DNA of 35,705 nucleotides from an uncultured Alphaproteobacteria bacterium (GCA_910580155.1 CAJTWX010000008.1:1-35705); one strand, 5' to 3'; counted from the first letter of the stretch, positions 6,401-13,901 are shown. Notes: generated by a model not told the origin, from the sequence alone. A program made the numbers and translations.

Positions 6401-8854
6401 GTTTTGTGAAGCATTGCGCATTCCAATAGAAGCTGTCGCATCAATAATAATATCACCACGATTATTGATATATGCCTCATTACTTGTCGTATCATCAAGC
6501 CACATCGCGGCATTAACCTGCGGCGTGTCCCTGTCATATTTAACCAACCGTATCAGTCCGTCATTGCTGGCTGCTCCCTGATTTTTCACTTGCACACCGG
6601 CTGTAACATATGTTCCGCCATAGTCCGTACCGGCTTGCCGCACGTCGCCGATAATAATCTCTCCGGCTCTTTCGTTCACAAACAACTGTTTGGTATTAAC
6701 CGTATCTCCCACAGTTACAACAGCATTTTCCATCGCCACCGAAGGAGCAAACCCCGCTTCGCCAACCGCTCCGCCGATTCCGGCATTTTCACTGTTGCCG
6801 ACTTTATATTCAATCAGCCCACGGTTAACCGCCTCCGAAAAATTCCCGCCAAGCGCCTGCGAGTTTGTCGCTTTATTTGAAATATAAATTTTACCATTAT
6901 TTTCTAACGTTACCGCACCGGCAAAAGCATTATATAATGCGGTCGATTCGGTGGCATAAACATTGATAATCCCATTATTAACAAGCGTCGCGCTAGCCGT
7001 ATCATCGCCGCCCGCACCATAAATGCCGTAATTATTTTTATAAAACGAGCCACCCTTGTCATAGCCGAGATTAATGACGCCGTTATTAACCACCTCACCA
7101 CCGGCAAACGAAGCCATCGCATACGAATTGCTTGTCAACATATCAATCAACCCATAGTTATAAACTTTCGGCGCTTTCCATTGATAAAGCTTTGTTTGCG
7201 TGCCATCACCTTTTGCCGCTAACATACCATATGACACCCCACCGGACTGTGCCTCGTTTGTAATGCGGATTGTACCGCCGGTTGCCCCGTTTAAACCATT
7301 ATACGGCGCCCCTTTTGTCCCGTTGGTAATTTCCGCACCGTGAACAGAAAGCATCCCCGCTGCCACATCTGTATTTGCACTCATTTCCGTTGAAGTCAGT
7401 ACCACATCAATCATACCTCGGTTCAAAGCATCTGTCGACGCATCCGCGCGCATACCTATCAGCCCGCCGTCACCCAGTTTTAATGCCGTATCCGAAACTT
7501 TATAAACCCCGTCATATTTGAGCGCGATATTACCATAATTATTAAGTTTCATCTGTTCGGCATATGCCGGATTGCTAATGCCGTTCAGAAAGCCGTCATC
7601 AATATAACTGCCCATCCCCACCAGATTAACACTGACATCCGTTGCGCTGTTATACCCTGCCGAAAGGCTGATATCGCCATAATTCTCTGCACTAACCGTT
7701 TTAGCGCTGTTATTTGTACCAGTATAAAAGTCAAATACCCCCATCCCGATAACAGCACCGGAATTAGCCGAGGTTATTGTCGTTGCCTCATTGCCACCCA
7801 CCAAAACATTATCAAAACTGCTATCAGTTGACGAATCCGGATTAACCGGTGTTTTGGAAGATGTTCCGTTAATCTGTCCGTAATTAACAGCCTTCGAACC
7901 GGTATCCGCATACATCCCGATAACAGCATCGCCTTCCTTGCCGCCTTTATAGATAATATCAATTTTGCCCGCCGCATTACTCGGATTATTCACGACCTCC
8001 GCGCCATTGCTCGCCGCCATTCCGATAGCACCGTTACGCGCATCAATTTTAATAGCTCCGTCATTCAGCCCTCTGGAATTAGCGCCGTAAGCAGCCATTC
8101 CGACTGCAGCATCGCCAAGCAAAATGCTTCCCTGCTCAAGATTGCGATATGCCGCCCCGTTAATGATTTTGATATACGCCTGCAGATAATCTTTATTATC
8201 CAGCATATTCGGCAAAAACTTAATCCTGTCAACAACATTACCTGCATTCGGATTAGCCCCGTTAAGGTTATATGAGTTGGTAACCTCTCCGGTTCCGACC
8301 AGCTTGTAATATTTATCTAAAAACCCTGTCAGGCCATATTCAGGATTATCGGCAATTATTGTCTTGTCTTTCTTAGACTTTGACCCACCGCTTGTTAACG
8401 CCCAAATACCGCCACCAACAGCTGCACCGCCCAAAATCCACGGCCACCAACTGCGTTCGTCATCTTCATAATACAGCGACTCTTCATTACCGACAACTCT
8501 GTTTGCCCGTGCCGCATCGCTGTCTTCCAAAAATTCCTGATATTGGTTATACATCTCGTACGTGCAGCGATGTCTGGGGTTAGCCCCGCTCATCCTGAAT
8601 GTATTATAAGCCACATAGTCTTTGCGCTTCACCGCTATGCAAAGCCCCGTATCCCCGTTTGGGTTCACCGCATCAATATTCAAACCGCGATTGACTGCTT
8701 CTCTTAAAATACCGACTTTTCCGTTCTGCGCCAGATAATACATTTTATTAAAATCCTGCGGAGAAAGCCTTCCTGCATATGCCAAAGCATTGCCGGCAAC
8801 CATTAAGGCTGCCACGCAAACGGCAGAAAACATCAAATCGGTTCTAAATTTCAT
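3437..8854 (-). CDS. Giant autotransporter with ankyrin-like N-terminus and beta-helix passenger
   Basis: 1805 aa, a type V secreted surface protein. A signal peptide covers residues 1-25, with probable cleavage after GNALA. Residues about 30-95 resemble ankyrin repeats (LAQNGKVGILREAVNRGLNIDA, then NPNGDTGLCIAVKRKDY). A tryptophan/glycine-rich hydrophobic stretch at 136-156 (WPWILGGAAVGGGIWALTSGG) is followed by a Lys/Ser-rich linker. About 190-1450 is a long passenger of degenerate repeats of the type NNGxIxV/NSGxITV, a pattern typical of right-handed beta-helices. The last roughly 300 residues alternate polar and hydrophobic as a beta-barrel translocator and end in GGVRYNF, with the C-terminal aromatic expected for BAM recognition. 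It is probably an adhesin or surface-structuring protein, but the target is unknown. It has its own terminator and follows the Pmp-like autotransporter on the same strand. Confidence 0.93.
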   Translation of the reverse strand: MKFRTDLMFSAVCVAALMVAGNALAYAGRLSPQDFNKMYYLAQNGKVGILREAVNRGLNIDAVNPNGDTGLCIAVKRKDYVAYNTFRMSGANPRHRCTYEMYNQYQEFLEDSDAARANRVVGNEESLYYEDDERSWWPWILGGAAVGGGIWALTSGGSKSKKDKTIIADNPEYGLTGFLDKYYKLVGTGEVTNSYNLNGANPNAGNVVDRIKFLPNMLDNKDYLQAYIKIINGAAYRNLEQGSILLGDAAVGMAAYGANSRGLNDGAIKIDARNGAIGMAASNGAEVVNNPSNAAGKIDIIYKGGKEGDAVIGMYADTGSKAVNYGQINGTSSKTPVNPDSSTDSSFDNVLVGGNEATTITSANSGAVIGMGVFDFYTGTNNSAKTVSAENYGDISLSAGYNSATDVSVNLVGMGSYIDDGFLNGISNPAYAEQMKLNNYGNIALKYDGVYKVSDTALKLGDGGLIGMRADASTDALNRGMIDVVLTSTEMSANTDVAAGMLSVHGAEITNGTKGAPYNGLNGATGGTIRITNEAQSGGVSYGMLAAKGDGTQTKLYQWKAPKVYNYGLIDMLTSNSYAMASFAGGEVVNNGVINLGYDKGGSFYKNNYGIYGAGGDDTASATLVNNGIINVYATESTALYNAFAGAVTLENNGKIYISNKATNSQALGGNFSEAVNRGLIEYKVGNSENAGIGGAVGEAGFAPSVAMENAVVTVGDTVNTKQLFVNERAGEIIIGDVRQAGTDYGGTYVTAGVQVKNQGAASNDGLIRLVKYDRDTPQVNAAMWLDDTTSNEAYINNRGDIIIDATASIGMRNASQNGAEATNYGHILVNGDYAYGMSVVNATRIFNGREKNVIGDSTSLLPRTITVNGDGAAGMYIKDGVGYNYGNINVTGRNATAVIIDSTNDKKEHFYNYGDITFSGNEGQNYYWLANGSAKDFYYDDIVIDKYTLAKVTDGSEGSFAGSATIAGKNAHLFAAEDGTVSNTGDLVVKDGATAIIAGGDGGSKVTHSGTLTIGDAISEATGIDADGAGTTVELNSGVTVNNGLGVYAGHGAEVTNSNDIIVNKGVGLLIEGIGDGNAAAKGANEREITVNGPDSIGVKVLSLAEFENNGNITVSGGGLGVQSDSDWENAGSFIVSGDDSVAVNVLKNQFKNSGTITLNSAGAYAIYNQGGVVTNDGDITGVGTGVYNESGTFLNTKTINLSNGTGIVAEGGNVTNGADIQIGRGIGMLIDGANAQGTNASKITVTNGTGMEVDNGFGENAGSILVTSGYGMYVNGANAEARNSGTITIEGNGTGAYVRSGSFTNTGTIVFNSDYGGACTGGSVNQYGECVDNKKEETAALSAVVMNAGVPVYVGADAKFINSGAVDFGAAGVDFDAMRDEKGAFVVADGGSFRADAFKGEVIAGKDIVMNGFADTYVNESSFEGKNEGLTVKSESYLFEANAKDKEDVTDIELNRKKFEEVVEEKDLAAFWENNYQLQHNEKMFNALKSAETAEEFDYVKEAESGKNFYANLPRENMAVLRGLNVQEQNRILEDGLDGTRLGADYYRTGKDGQRRLSGYDTNVYSPYISYGNNLNRNWSIGGSLRVAYADSEYDEAKSSRDNKILLATLPILYRNGGFKFLTTPSAGVGFGSYKRKALSGNYEADTTDFYYGMYNHAEYSVDMKVAELVAEAELNLQGSSMSKAKEDNEGLNLHSSHSLSLESGVGVKLRKRIELAKQRSLMLAVGVKYYHEFLDPYKDLTVGMDGSPVDYKVNAYKENKDRLRTSAEAIYKDGDFSVAAEIAHNAEKESNVEGGGGVRYNF

Positions 8855-8949
8855 CTATACAGACCATAAAAACAATTGCTTTTACCCGATTCTAAATCAC
8901 CGTTTCTTAACAAAAAGATAATATACACAAATTATCAACCAAATACCGC

Positions 8950-8977
8950 AAAAAAGTCCGGAACACCGCCGGACTTT
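8950..8977 (-). terminator. Intrinsic terminator between the two autotransporter genes
   Basis: On the reverse strand AAAGTCCGG pairs with CCGGACTTT around CGGTGTT and continues into T residues. It lies just past the stop of the gene at 8983, so the giant autotransporter probably has its own promoter in 8855-8950. I see no convincing -35/-10 pair there. Confidence 0.85.
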
Positions 8978-8982
8978 CCTTC

Positions 8983-11457
8983 TTAAAACAAATAACTTAA
9001 CCCAAACAGCAAATCATACGAATGGTAATCATCGCCAAAAGTATAGCCCGCCCGAGCAAATCCCGAAAATTTGGAACTAAAACCAAACTCGCCGCCAAGC
9101 TCGGCTCGCCCGAGCGTCTGTTCATCATAAACCTTAATTTCTTTAGCTCCCTCAGCAGTCAAAAGCCGGCTGTGCCTACCATTAGCAAAAGTACGGATAA
9201 TACTTGGCTTTGCATACAAGCGGTTCGAACAACCATTTGAACAAAACTGATACTCAAATTTTGCCCCCAATTCAGCCTCGGCATAATGGAGCGTATCAAA
9301 CTTTGCCCCCTTACCAACATTATCCTGTATGCCGTCCGTATCCATTGTCGAATAGTAAATTCCGGCTTCCGGCGTAACAGTCCAATGCTCGTTTAACACG
9401 ATTTTCTTACCGACACTGGCGCTCATCCCGTACTGAGTAGCAGATGTATCAGCAGAAACCACGCCATCAGAAGTTTTCAGGTCAATATTCTGCTTCCCAG
9501 CAAACAACGTTGCCAACATTAGCCAGCTGTTGCAATTGCGTTTATAATACAAACCGCCAAGCCAGCTTTCGTCTTTAATGTCAGACGACAATGCCGAATA
9601 ATAATCCCCCTTGCCCGACAAATCATACTTACCGTGACGATACGCCCCAAACACACCGATTCTTTCAAACCTTGTATGATACAAGTCCACCCCTGCGGTA
9701 ACGCCGTTAATTTTTGCAGTCATATCGGCCGGCGTTTTAATATCAGCGTTTTCATAAGTTGTATTAATCCACGCTTGCTTCATTGGCAAAACCCTGTATC
9801 TGCCGCAGCGAATATTATGGCAAATTTGTTTTTGAGCTGTTGCCAATCCTTTTACAATACTTTTTGTAACATTTCTGTTTTGTTCAATAACCGCATTTTG
9901 AATACTGGCAAACGCAGCAATTTCCGGTGCATACAAAGGCTTTTCAACATCAGGAACCTCAACATCCGGATTTTCATAATCAGGATTTTCTTCTTTCCCT
10001 AAAGTCAGATACCAATGGTTGCCGACAGTTTCTCCCGCGTAGTTAACCACCGAATTCCACATATACGGGCTGCCAATAACACGCGCAACATTAAAGCTTG
10101 CCGACGTATCAGCATTATCATTCGGCGCATCCAAAAACTTTATCGCCGCCCCGCTACCGACATTCGGCTTTTCAAGATTAACAATCACATTGGTATTGCC
10201 TTCAACATCACCACTCACATTGATAATACCGCTTTGAAGCGTCTTATTGTCTTTACCGGTTGTCACATCTAATTTTAATGTCGCATTATCCGATTTATAA
10301 TTAACCGTATTAATAACCGCCTCTGTACCCAAATGAACCGTAGAACCAGCCAGAGCATTAAAATTTACCACATTATTGACTGTACCGCGCAAATATACTT
10401 CACCATTGCCTTCGCCCTTAACACCGGCTAATACATCGCCCACTTCATCTCTCATCTCCTCGTCAATAACCTCATCAGTCAGATTATCCGAAGTGCCGCC
10501 GCTAACCTCAATGTCATAATCTTTACCATCAATATCGTCGTGTATAATAATCTTGCCGCCATTAAACGTTTTCAAAAAAAGTTTAGGCTTCACGTCATCC
10601 GCACCGCTTCCATATTCATTAGTCATATAAATAGCTTCGCTCTTGCCGTTGGTAAGCCCGTTACCTCTAAACTCGCTGACACCTGTTTCACCAGCCGCAA
10701 TAATTGTCGCCATACTTGCAGCCAGCGCCCCGCCTTTATCCACGGCCTTATTATCATAAAAAGAAGTATTATACAAAGTTAAACCGCCAAACGAAGTATC
10801 CGGCCCGATAAGCCCCGGAGCAAAACCAGTCAGAATTGCCCCACCTGCATATGCGCGATTCCCCTGAAATTTGGAATTCAAAATAAAATGTTTATCACCA
10901 TTAGCTAAAAGAGCCCCGCCTTGATGATGCTCATTAACCGCTCCATTATTATTGCGTGTATCCTCGGCACTATTATTGATAAATTCGGCATTATTAACAT
11001 AAAGAGTTGCTGCCATATGGGCAATAGCCCCGCCTTGATAGGCTTTATTGTCTTTGAAAATACTCTTTCCGTTTTCTTTTTCGGGCTGCAAAATAGTATA
11101 CCAACCGGATAATATTGCCCCGCCTCGGTCAGCCGAACTATTGCCTTCAAACAAATTATTACCTAATAAATAAGCAATGCCGCCATTTTCAATCGCACCG
11201 CCGCCCCAATATCCGCTGTTATTTTTAAAAACATTATCGCCATACAAATAAAGATAACCGCCATTGCTAATTCCCCCACCCCGATTTGACGAATTATTTT
11301 CAAATATCGCATTTTGGGCTTTCCACTCCTGACCGCGCCCAACTGAAACCGCGCTGTTTTTATATCCATCATATACAGGAGAATCAATAACCTCCGCACA
11401 AACACCAAAGGTATTAAATACCCCTCCCACTATTGTCAACATCAATAAATGCCTCAT
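8983..11457 (-). CDS. Pmp-like autotransporter with FxxN and GGA[I/L] repeats
   Basis: 824 aa. A signal peptide at 1-21 ends in GVCA. Residues 50-250 contain the paired motifs that define chlamydial polymorphic membrane proteins. FxxN occurs at 52, 77, 103, 134, 159, 197 and 233. GGGI or GGA[I/L] occurs near 60, 86, 112, 142, 180, 205 and 242. These build a beta-helix passenger. A less repetitive passenger segment follows to about 500, then an acidic proline-containing linker (ENPDYENPDVEVPDVEKP, about 490-507). The C-terminal barrel of about 270 residues ends in LLFGLSYLF. Cysteine pairs (for example ICHNIRCGR and FCSNGCSN) may form disulfides. An AAAGGA ribosome binding site supports the start. 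In Chlamydia such proteins act in adhesion; that role here is inferred from the repeats alone. The 5' region holds an unusual AT hairpin and inverted repeat. Confidence 0.92.
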   Translation of the reverse strand: MRHLLMLTIVGGVFNTFGVCAEVIDSPVYDGYKNSAVSVGRGQEWKAQNAIFENNSSNRGGGISNGGYLYLYGDNVFKNNSGYWGGGAIENGGIAYLLGNNLFEGNSSADRGGAILSGWYTILQPEKENGKSIFKDNKAYQGGAIAHMAATLYVNNAEFINNSAEDTRNNNGAVNEHHQGGALLANGDKHFILNSKFQGNRAYAGGAILTGFAPGLIGPDTSFGGLTLYNTSFYDNKAVDKGGALAASMATIIAAGETGVSEFRGNGLTNGKSEAIYMTNEYGSGADDVKPKLFLKTFNGGKIIIHDDIDGKDYDIEVSGGTSDNLTDEVIDEEMRDEVGDVLAGVKGEGNGEVYLRGTVNNVVNFNALAGSTVHLGTEAVINTVNYKSDNATLKLDVTTGKDNKTLQSGIINVSGDVEGNTNVIVNLEKPNVGSGAAIKFLDAPNDNADTSASFNVARVIGSPYMWNSVVNYAGETVGNHWYLTLGKEENPDYENPDVEVPDVEKPLYAPEIAAFASIQNAVIEQNRNVTKSIVKGLATAQKQICHNIRCGRYRVLPMKQAWINTTYENADIKTPADMTAKINGVTAGVDLYHTRFERIGVFGAYRHGKYDLSGKGDYYSALSSDIKDESWLGGLYYKRNCNSWLMLATLFAGKQNIDLKTSDGVVSADTSATQYGMSASVGKKIVLNEHWTVTPEAGIYYSTMDTDGIQDNVGKGAKFDTLHYAEAELGAKFEYQFCSNGCSNRLYAKPSIIRTFANGRHSRLLTAEGAKEIKVYDEQTLGRAELGGEFGFSSKFSGFARAGYTFGDDYHSYDLLFGLSYLF

Positions 11458-11500
11458 TTCTATCCTTTCTCATTCACATAATATCAGTGATGACAACTTG

Positions 11501-11612
11501 CTATAAAAAAACGACCCTTTTTTTATAGCAATACCGATTACTATTTTAATCATTACATACAAATAGTTATTTTTTCCTTAATTGCTTATATTTTAGGGTC
11601 GTTTTTTGTAGC
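11501..11612. repeat. Inverted repeat with nested A7/T7 hairpin upstream of the Pmp-like gene
   Basis: Two copies of roughly 20 bases face each other: TTGCTATAAAAAAACGACCC ending near 11517, and AGGGTCGTTTTTTGTAGCA at 11595-11613. The left copy also belongs to a perfect 11-bp hairpin, CTATAAAAAAA (11501-11511) with TTTTTTTATAG (11518-11528) and CGACCC in the loop. The two pairings are mutually exclusive. It may be the remains of a miniature element or a leader attenuator of the Pmp-like gene. Confidence 0.6.
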
Positions 11613-11623
11613 AGTTTTATCCG

Positions 11624-11660
11624 AAAAACAGCCCCGCCATCACTGGCAAGGGCTGTTTTA
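11624..11660 (-). terminator. Intrinsic terminator of the lipoprotein gene
   Basis: On the reverse strand AAAACAGCCC pairs with GGGCTGTTTT and is followed by T residues, 28 bases past the stop at 11688. Confidence 0.85.
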
Positions 11661-11687
11661 CTATAATTCCCGATTCATATGGACAAT

Positions 11688-11906
11688 TTAATATTGTTTA
11701 TGAGCATCCCTTCCCTCAACTTCAAGATGGGGATTAACGTATGCCGTCGTTCCTTTTTCATAGAAATAAAAATCACGTCTTAATCTGGTCTGGTCGCGTA
11801 TAGATAAGGAAGCCCATTCCTCTTTTGTCAAACCATACGGATAAGTTTCCTCGCCCGCACAGCCGCATAGCAGCCCCAAAACCCAAATAACGCAAATTTT
11901 TTTCAT
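11688..11906 (-). CDS. Small putative lipoprotein
   Basis: 72 aa, read from the ATG at 11906, which has a GGAG ribosome binding site 7 bases upstream. A 20-residue upstream extension in the same frame lacks signal features. The sequence MKKICVIWVLGLLCGCAGEE is a short lipoprotein signal with lipobox LCGC, so C16 is probably lipidated. The mature part is short, polar and rich in Tyr and Arg (TKEEWASLSIRDQTRLRRDFYFYEKG), with no recognised domain. It follows sodB on the same strand after 67 bases and has its own terminator, so the two may share a transcript. It may be an envelope structural or accessory protein, but no function can be assigned. Confidence 0.75.
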   Translation of the reverse strand: MKKICVIWVLGLLCGCAGEETYPYGLTKEEWASLSIRDQTRLRRDFYFYEKGTTAYVNPHLEVEGRDAHKQY

Positions 11907-11973
11907 ATCAAAACTCCGGATAAATACGCCATCCCGACTTATAAAGCAGATATTTCTGTTTTGCAAGTATAAA

Positions 11974-12537
11974 TTACAGTTTTAAAAGCTGTGATACAAA
12001 CACCTCCGCATAGTCTTTTTTACGATTTTGGTAGTCCAGATAATACGCGTGTTCCCACACATCCATATTAAATATCGGCGTAAACCCAAGCACCAGCGGC
12101 GTATCGCCGTTTTTGGTGGTCAATACTTCCAGCTTGCCGTCTTTATTTTCTGCCAGCCAGACCCAGCCGCTGCCAAAAAATGTTGCAGCTTTATCAATCA
12201 GTTCTTTCTTTAAGGCTTCCATCCCGCCTAAATCGCTTTCGATTTTCTTTTTCACATCATCATTAAGCCGTCCGCCAACACCAATAGACTCCCAATAGAT
12301 ATTGTGGTTATAAACCTGCCCCGCATTATTATAGAGCGTTTGCTGGTCTGGATGATTATACGTTTCCTCAATCACTTCTTCAAGCGTCAAATCTTGAAAT
12401 TCCGTACCGGCAATCAGCTCGTTAGCCTTGTCTACATAGCCTTTATGGTGTTTCCCGTAATGATAGCTGATTGTCTCGGCTGAAATATACGGTTCTAACG
12501 CGTCTTCCTTAAAAGGCAGCTCCATTAATTTAAACAT
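11974..12537 (-). CDS. sodB: Superoxide dismutase, Fe type
   Basis: SodB converts superoxide to hydrogen peroxide and oxygen in the cytoplasm. All four metal ligands are present: H26 in HYGKHHKGY, H78 in AGQVYNHNIYW, and D159 and H163 in DVWEHAYYLDY. Q74, four residues before H78, sits where iron-type enzymes carry the outer-sphere glutamine, which argues for iron over manganese. Length 187 aa is normal for a bacterial FeSOD. An AGGAG ribosome binding site 7 bases before 12537 supports the first ATG. The gene is divergent from ctrA across a 167-base region containing a perfect TTAA-ended palindrome. Confidence 0.97.
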   Translation of the reverse strand: MFKLMELPFKEDALEPYISAETISYHYGKHHKGYVDKANELIAGTEFQDLTLEEVIEETYNHPDQQTLYNNAGQVYNHNIYWESIGVGGRLNDDVKKKIESDLGGMEALKKELIDKAATFFGSGWVWLAENKDGKLEVLTTKNGDTPLVLGFTPIFNMDVWEHAYYLDYQNRKKDYAEVFVSQLLKL

Positions 12538-12611
12538 TTTTTTCTCCTAATAAAAAATTATAGCTTTATAATAGCTCTTAAGTGCTTATTTTAAAAAGGT
12601 AAAATCACTTT

Positions 12612-12627
12612 GTTAATAATTATTAAC
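12612..12627. promoter_or_regulatory. Perfect palindrome between sodB and ctrA, possible operator
   Basis: GTTAATAATTATTAAC is a perfect 16-base palindrome containing two TTAA half-sites 6 bases apart. CtrA of Caulobacter binds TTAA-N7-TTAA, so this is a near match to its own box and could mediate autoregulation. It lies 18 bases upstream of the predicted ctrA -35 box. The spacing difference keeps this tentative. Confidence 0.45.
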
Positions 12628-12644
12628 AACCCCCATATCAAGGA

Positions 12645-12672
12645 TTCACAAATAAAATTTATGTATTATTAT
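12645..12672 (+). promoter_or_regulatory. Predicted ctrA promoter
   Basis: TTCACA (12645-12650), 16 bases, TATTAT (12667-12672). Each box matches the housekeeping consensus at five of six positions. It lies 32 bases before the ctrA start, and a GGAGAGG ribosome binding site follows. Confidence 0.5.
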
Positions 12673-12704
12673 ACAAATAACAATAAACAAAACGGAGAGG
12701 AAAA

Positions 12705-13391
12705 ATGAGAGTTTTACTGATTGAAGATGATTACGCCGTTTCTCAAAGCGTCGAAACAATCTTAAAAAAAGAAGGAATGGTCGTAGACACTACCGATGAC
12801 GGAGAAGACGGACTGGATTGCGGCAAACTCTATGATTATGACATCATCATCTTGGACTTGAATTTGCCGGGAATGAACGGTTACGAGGTTTTAAAAAGTT
12901 TAAGAACCGCCAAAGTAACCACACCGGTGCTGATTTTATCAGGCTTATACGAGCCGGATAAAAAAGTTAAAGGCTTGGGCTACGGGGCAGACGACTACCT
13001 GACCAAACCGTTTGACAAAAGCGAGCTTTTAGCGCGCATTCAGGCGATTGTCCGCCGCTCCAAAGGGCATTCCAATTCCATCATCCAAACCGGACTTGTA
13101 GAGGTTAATCTGGACACGCAAACTGTTAGCGTTGCTGGCAAAGACCTGCACCTCACCGGCAAGGAATACGGCATTATGGAACTGCTCTCGTTGCGCAAAG
13201 GTTCAACCTTAAATAAAGAGCAATTCTTAAACCACCTCTATGGCGGCATTGATGAACCGGAATTAAAAATTATTGACGTGTTTATCTGCAAACTCCGCAA
13301 AAAGCTCGAAAAAGCCTCTGGTGGCAAAAACTATATTGAAACTGTTTGGGGCAGAGGTTATATTTTAAAAGACCCTGACGAAAAGAAATAG
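12705..13391 (+). CDS. ctrA: Cell-cycle response regulator CtrA
   Basis: CtrA is an OmpR-type DNA-binding response regulator that in alphaproteobacteria controls cell-cycle, division and envelope genes and, in Caulobacter, blocks the replication origin. The receiver domain (1-120) has acidic residues E7, D8 and D9, phospho-acceptor D51 in LYDYDIIILDLNLPG, and the conserved K in LTKPF. The linker IVRRSKGHSNS and the winged-helix domain (about 125-225, with LTGKEYGIMELLSLRKG, IIDVFICKLRKKL and VWGRGYIL) closely follow the CtrA pattern. Length 228 aa against 231 in Caulobacter. The C-terminus ends DPDEKK, not in the AA degron read by ClpXP in Caulobacter. GGAGAGG precedes the ATG, and a strong terminator follows at once. 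Confidence 0.93.
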   Translation: MRVLLIEDDYAVSQSVETILKKEGMVVDTTDDGEDGLDCGKLYDYDIIILDLNLPGMNGYEVLKSLRTAKVTTPVLILSGLYEPDKKVKGLGYGADDYLTKPFDKSELLARIQAIVRRSKGHSNSIIQTGLVEVNLDTQTVSVAGKDLHLTGKEYGIMELLSLRKGSTLNKEQFLNHLYGGIDEPELKIIDVFICKLRKKLEKASGGKNYIETVWGRGYILKDPDEKK

Positions 13392-13405
13392 TTTCAATAA
13401 ACGGA

Positions 13406-13448
13406 TTAAGAGGCGGTTCTCCCACATTTCACCGCCTCTTAATTTTTT
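13406..13448 (+). terminator. Intrinsic terminator of ctrA
   Basis: A perfect 12-bp stem, TTAAGAGGCGGT (13406-13417) with ACCGCCTCTTAA (13431-13442), followed by six T. Confidence 0.92.
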
Positions 13449-13501
13449 GTATCAGCAACAATTTTAAAATGCAAGTTTAAAATTCCCTCGCGCCCCCCAA
13501 G

Positions 13502-13564
13502 TCATTGCAAGGTTTCCTTTCTTTTCGTGAGTCATTGCGAGGGCACCAGCCCGTGGCAATCTCC
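13502..13564. repeat. REP-like intergenic repeat
   Basis: Two variants of GTCATTGCRAGG (near 13501 and 13531) are followed by GGCACCAGCCCGTGGCAATCTCC. This TCATTGCGAGG...GTGGCAATCTC layout is a common dispersed palindromic repeat in many bacterial genomes. Copies elsewhere in this genome cannot be seen from the window. Confidence 0.6.
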
Positions 13565-13609
13565 ATCCATCCCCCCCTCCCGAATCCTCCTCCATACACA
13601 CAAAATCTA

Positions 13610-13638
13610 TTGACTACCTCCCGAAAATGTGGTATATT
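13610..13638 (+). promoter_or_regulatory. Predicted promoter of the SPFH gene
   Basis: TTGACT (13610-13615), 17 bases, TATATT (13633-13638). Transcription from here would give a leader of about 255 nt before the SPFH start codon. Confidence 0.6.
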
Positions 13639-13644
13639 AAAAGT

Positions 13645-13901
13645 CTAAATACTATAGATATATCGATTATTAATTACAAACAGGGATAACTGTTTTTTGA
13701 AAGAATTTAGAAAATAAAAGGGTTACAGACAGGTTCGCAAGGGTTTGTCTGTGGTTTTAGTAATTTTCACTCTATGAAGATACGGTCAAGAAGGTGAGTA
13801 GACTGACACCGACGCTCTTACGCAGAGATACGGCCAAATCAACATACGTTAAAATAAATTCAGAAGAAAAATAAGTGCTTTGTTTTTAAAACAAAATATA
13901 T
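13645..13901 (+). promoter_or_regulatory. Long structured 5' leader of the SPFH gene
   Basis: The leader holds a terminator-like hairpin AAACAG/CTGTTT followed by T residues (about 13679-13698), then a 7-bp hairpin ACAGACA/TGTCTGT (about 13724-13751). After that come AGATACGGTCAA (13778-13789) and AGATACGGCCAA (13826-13837), two near-identical 12-mers. Between them lie small hairpins GGTG/CACC and CTCT/AGAG. No Shine-Dalgarno sequence precedes the start codon, so translation may depend on leader folding. I match it to no known riboswitch. Confidence 0.45.

Noticed and set aside
4479..8583. Plus-strand open frames opposite the giant autotransporter and alternative minus-strand frames within it
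   Set aside because: They are shadow frames of a repetitive coding sequence, with low-complexity translations and no ribosome binding sites.
9634..10002. Plus-strand frame opposite the Pmp-like gene
   Set aside because: It is a shadow of the conserved autotransporter frame and shows no recognisable protein features.
11567..11581. CtrA box upstream of the Pmp-like gene (TTAT-N7-TTAA)
   Set aside because: It has one mismatch to TTAA-N7-TTAA in very AT-rich sequence, so a chance match is likely.
13771..13870. Manganese riboswitch (yybP-ykoY) in the SPFH leader
   Set aside because: GGTGAGTAG and CAACATAC loosely recall the class, but the closing helix, the GGGGAGTA loop and the AGACC element are missing.
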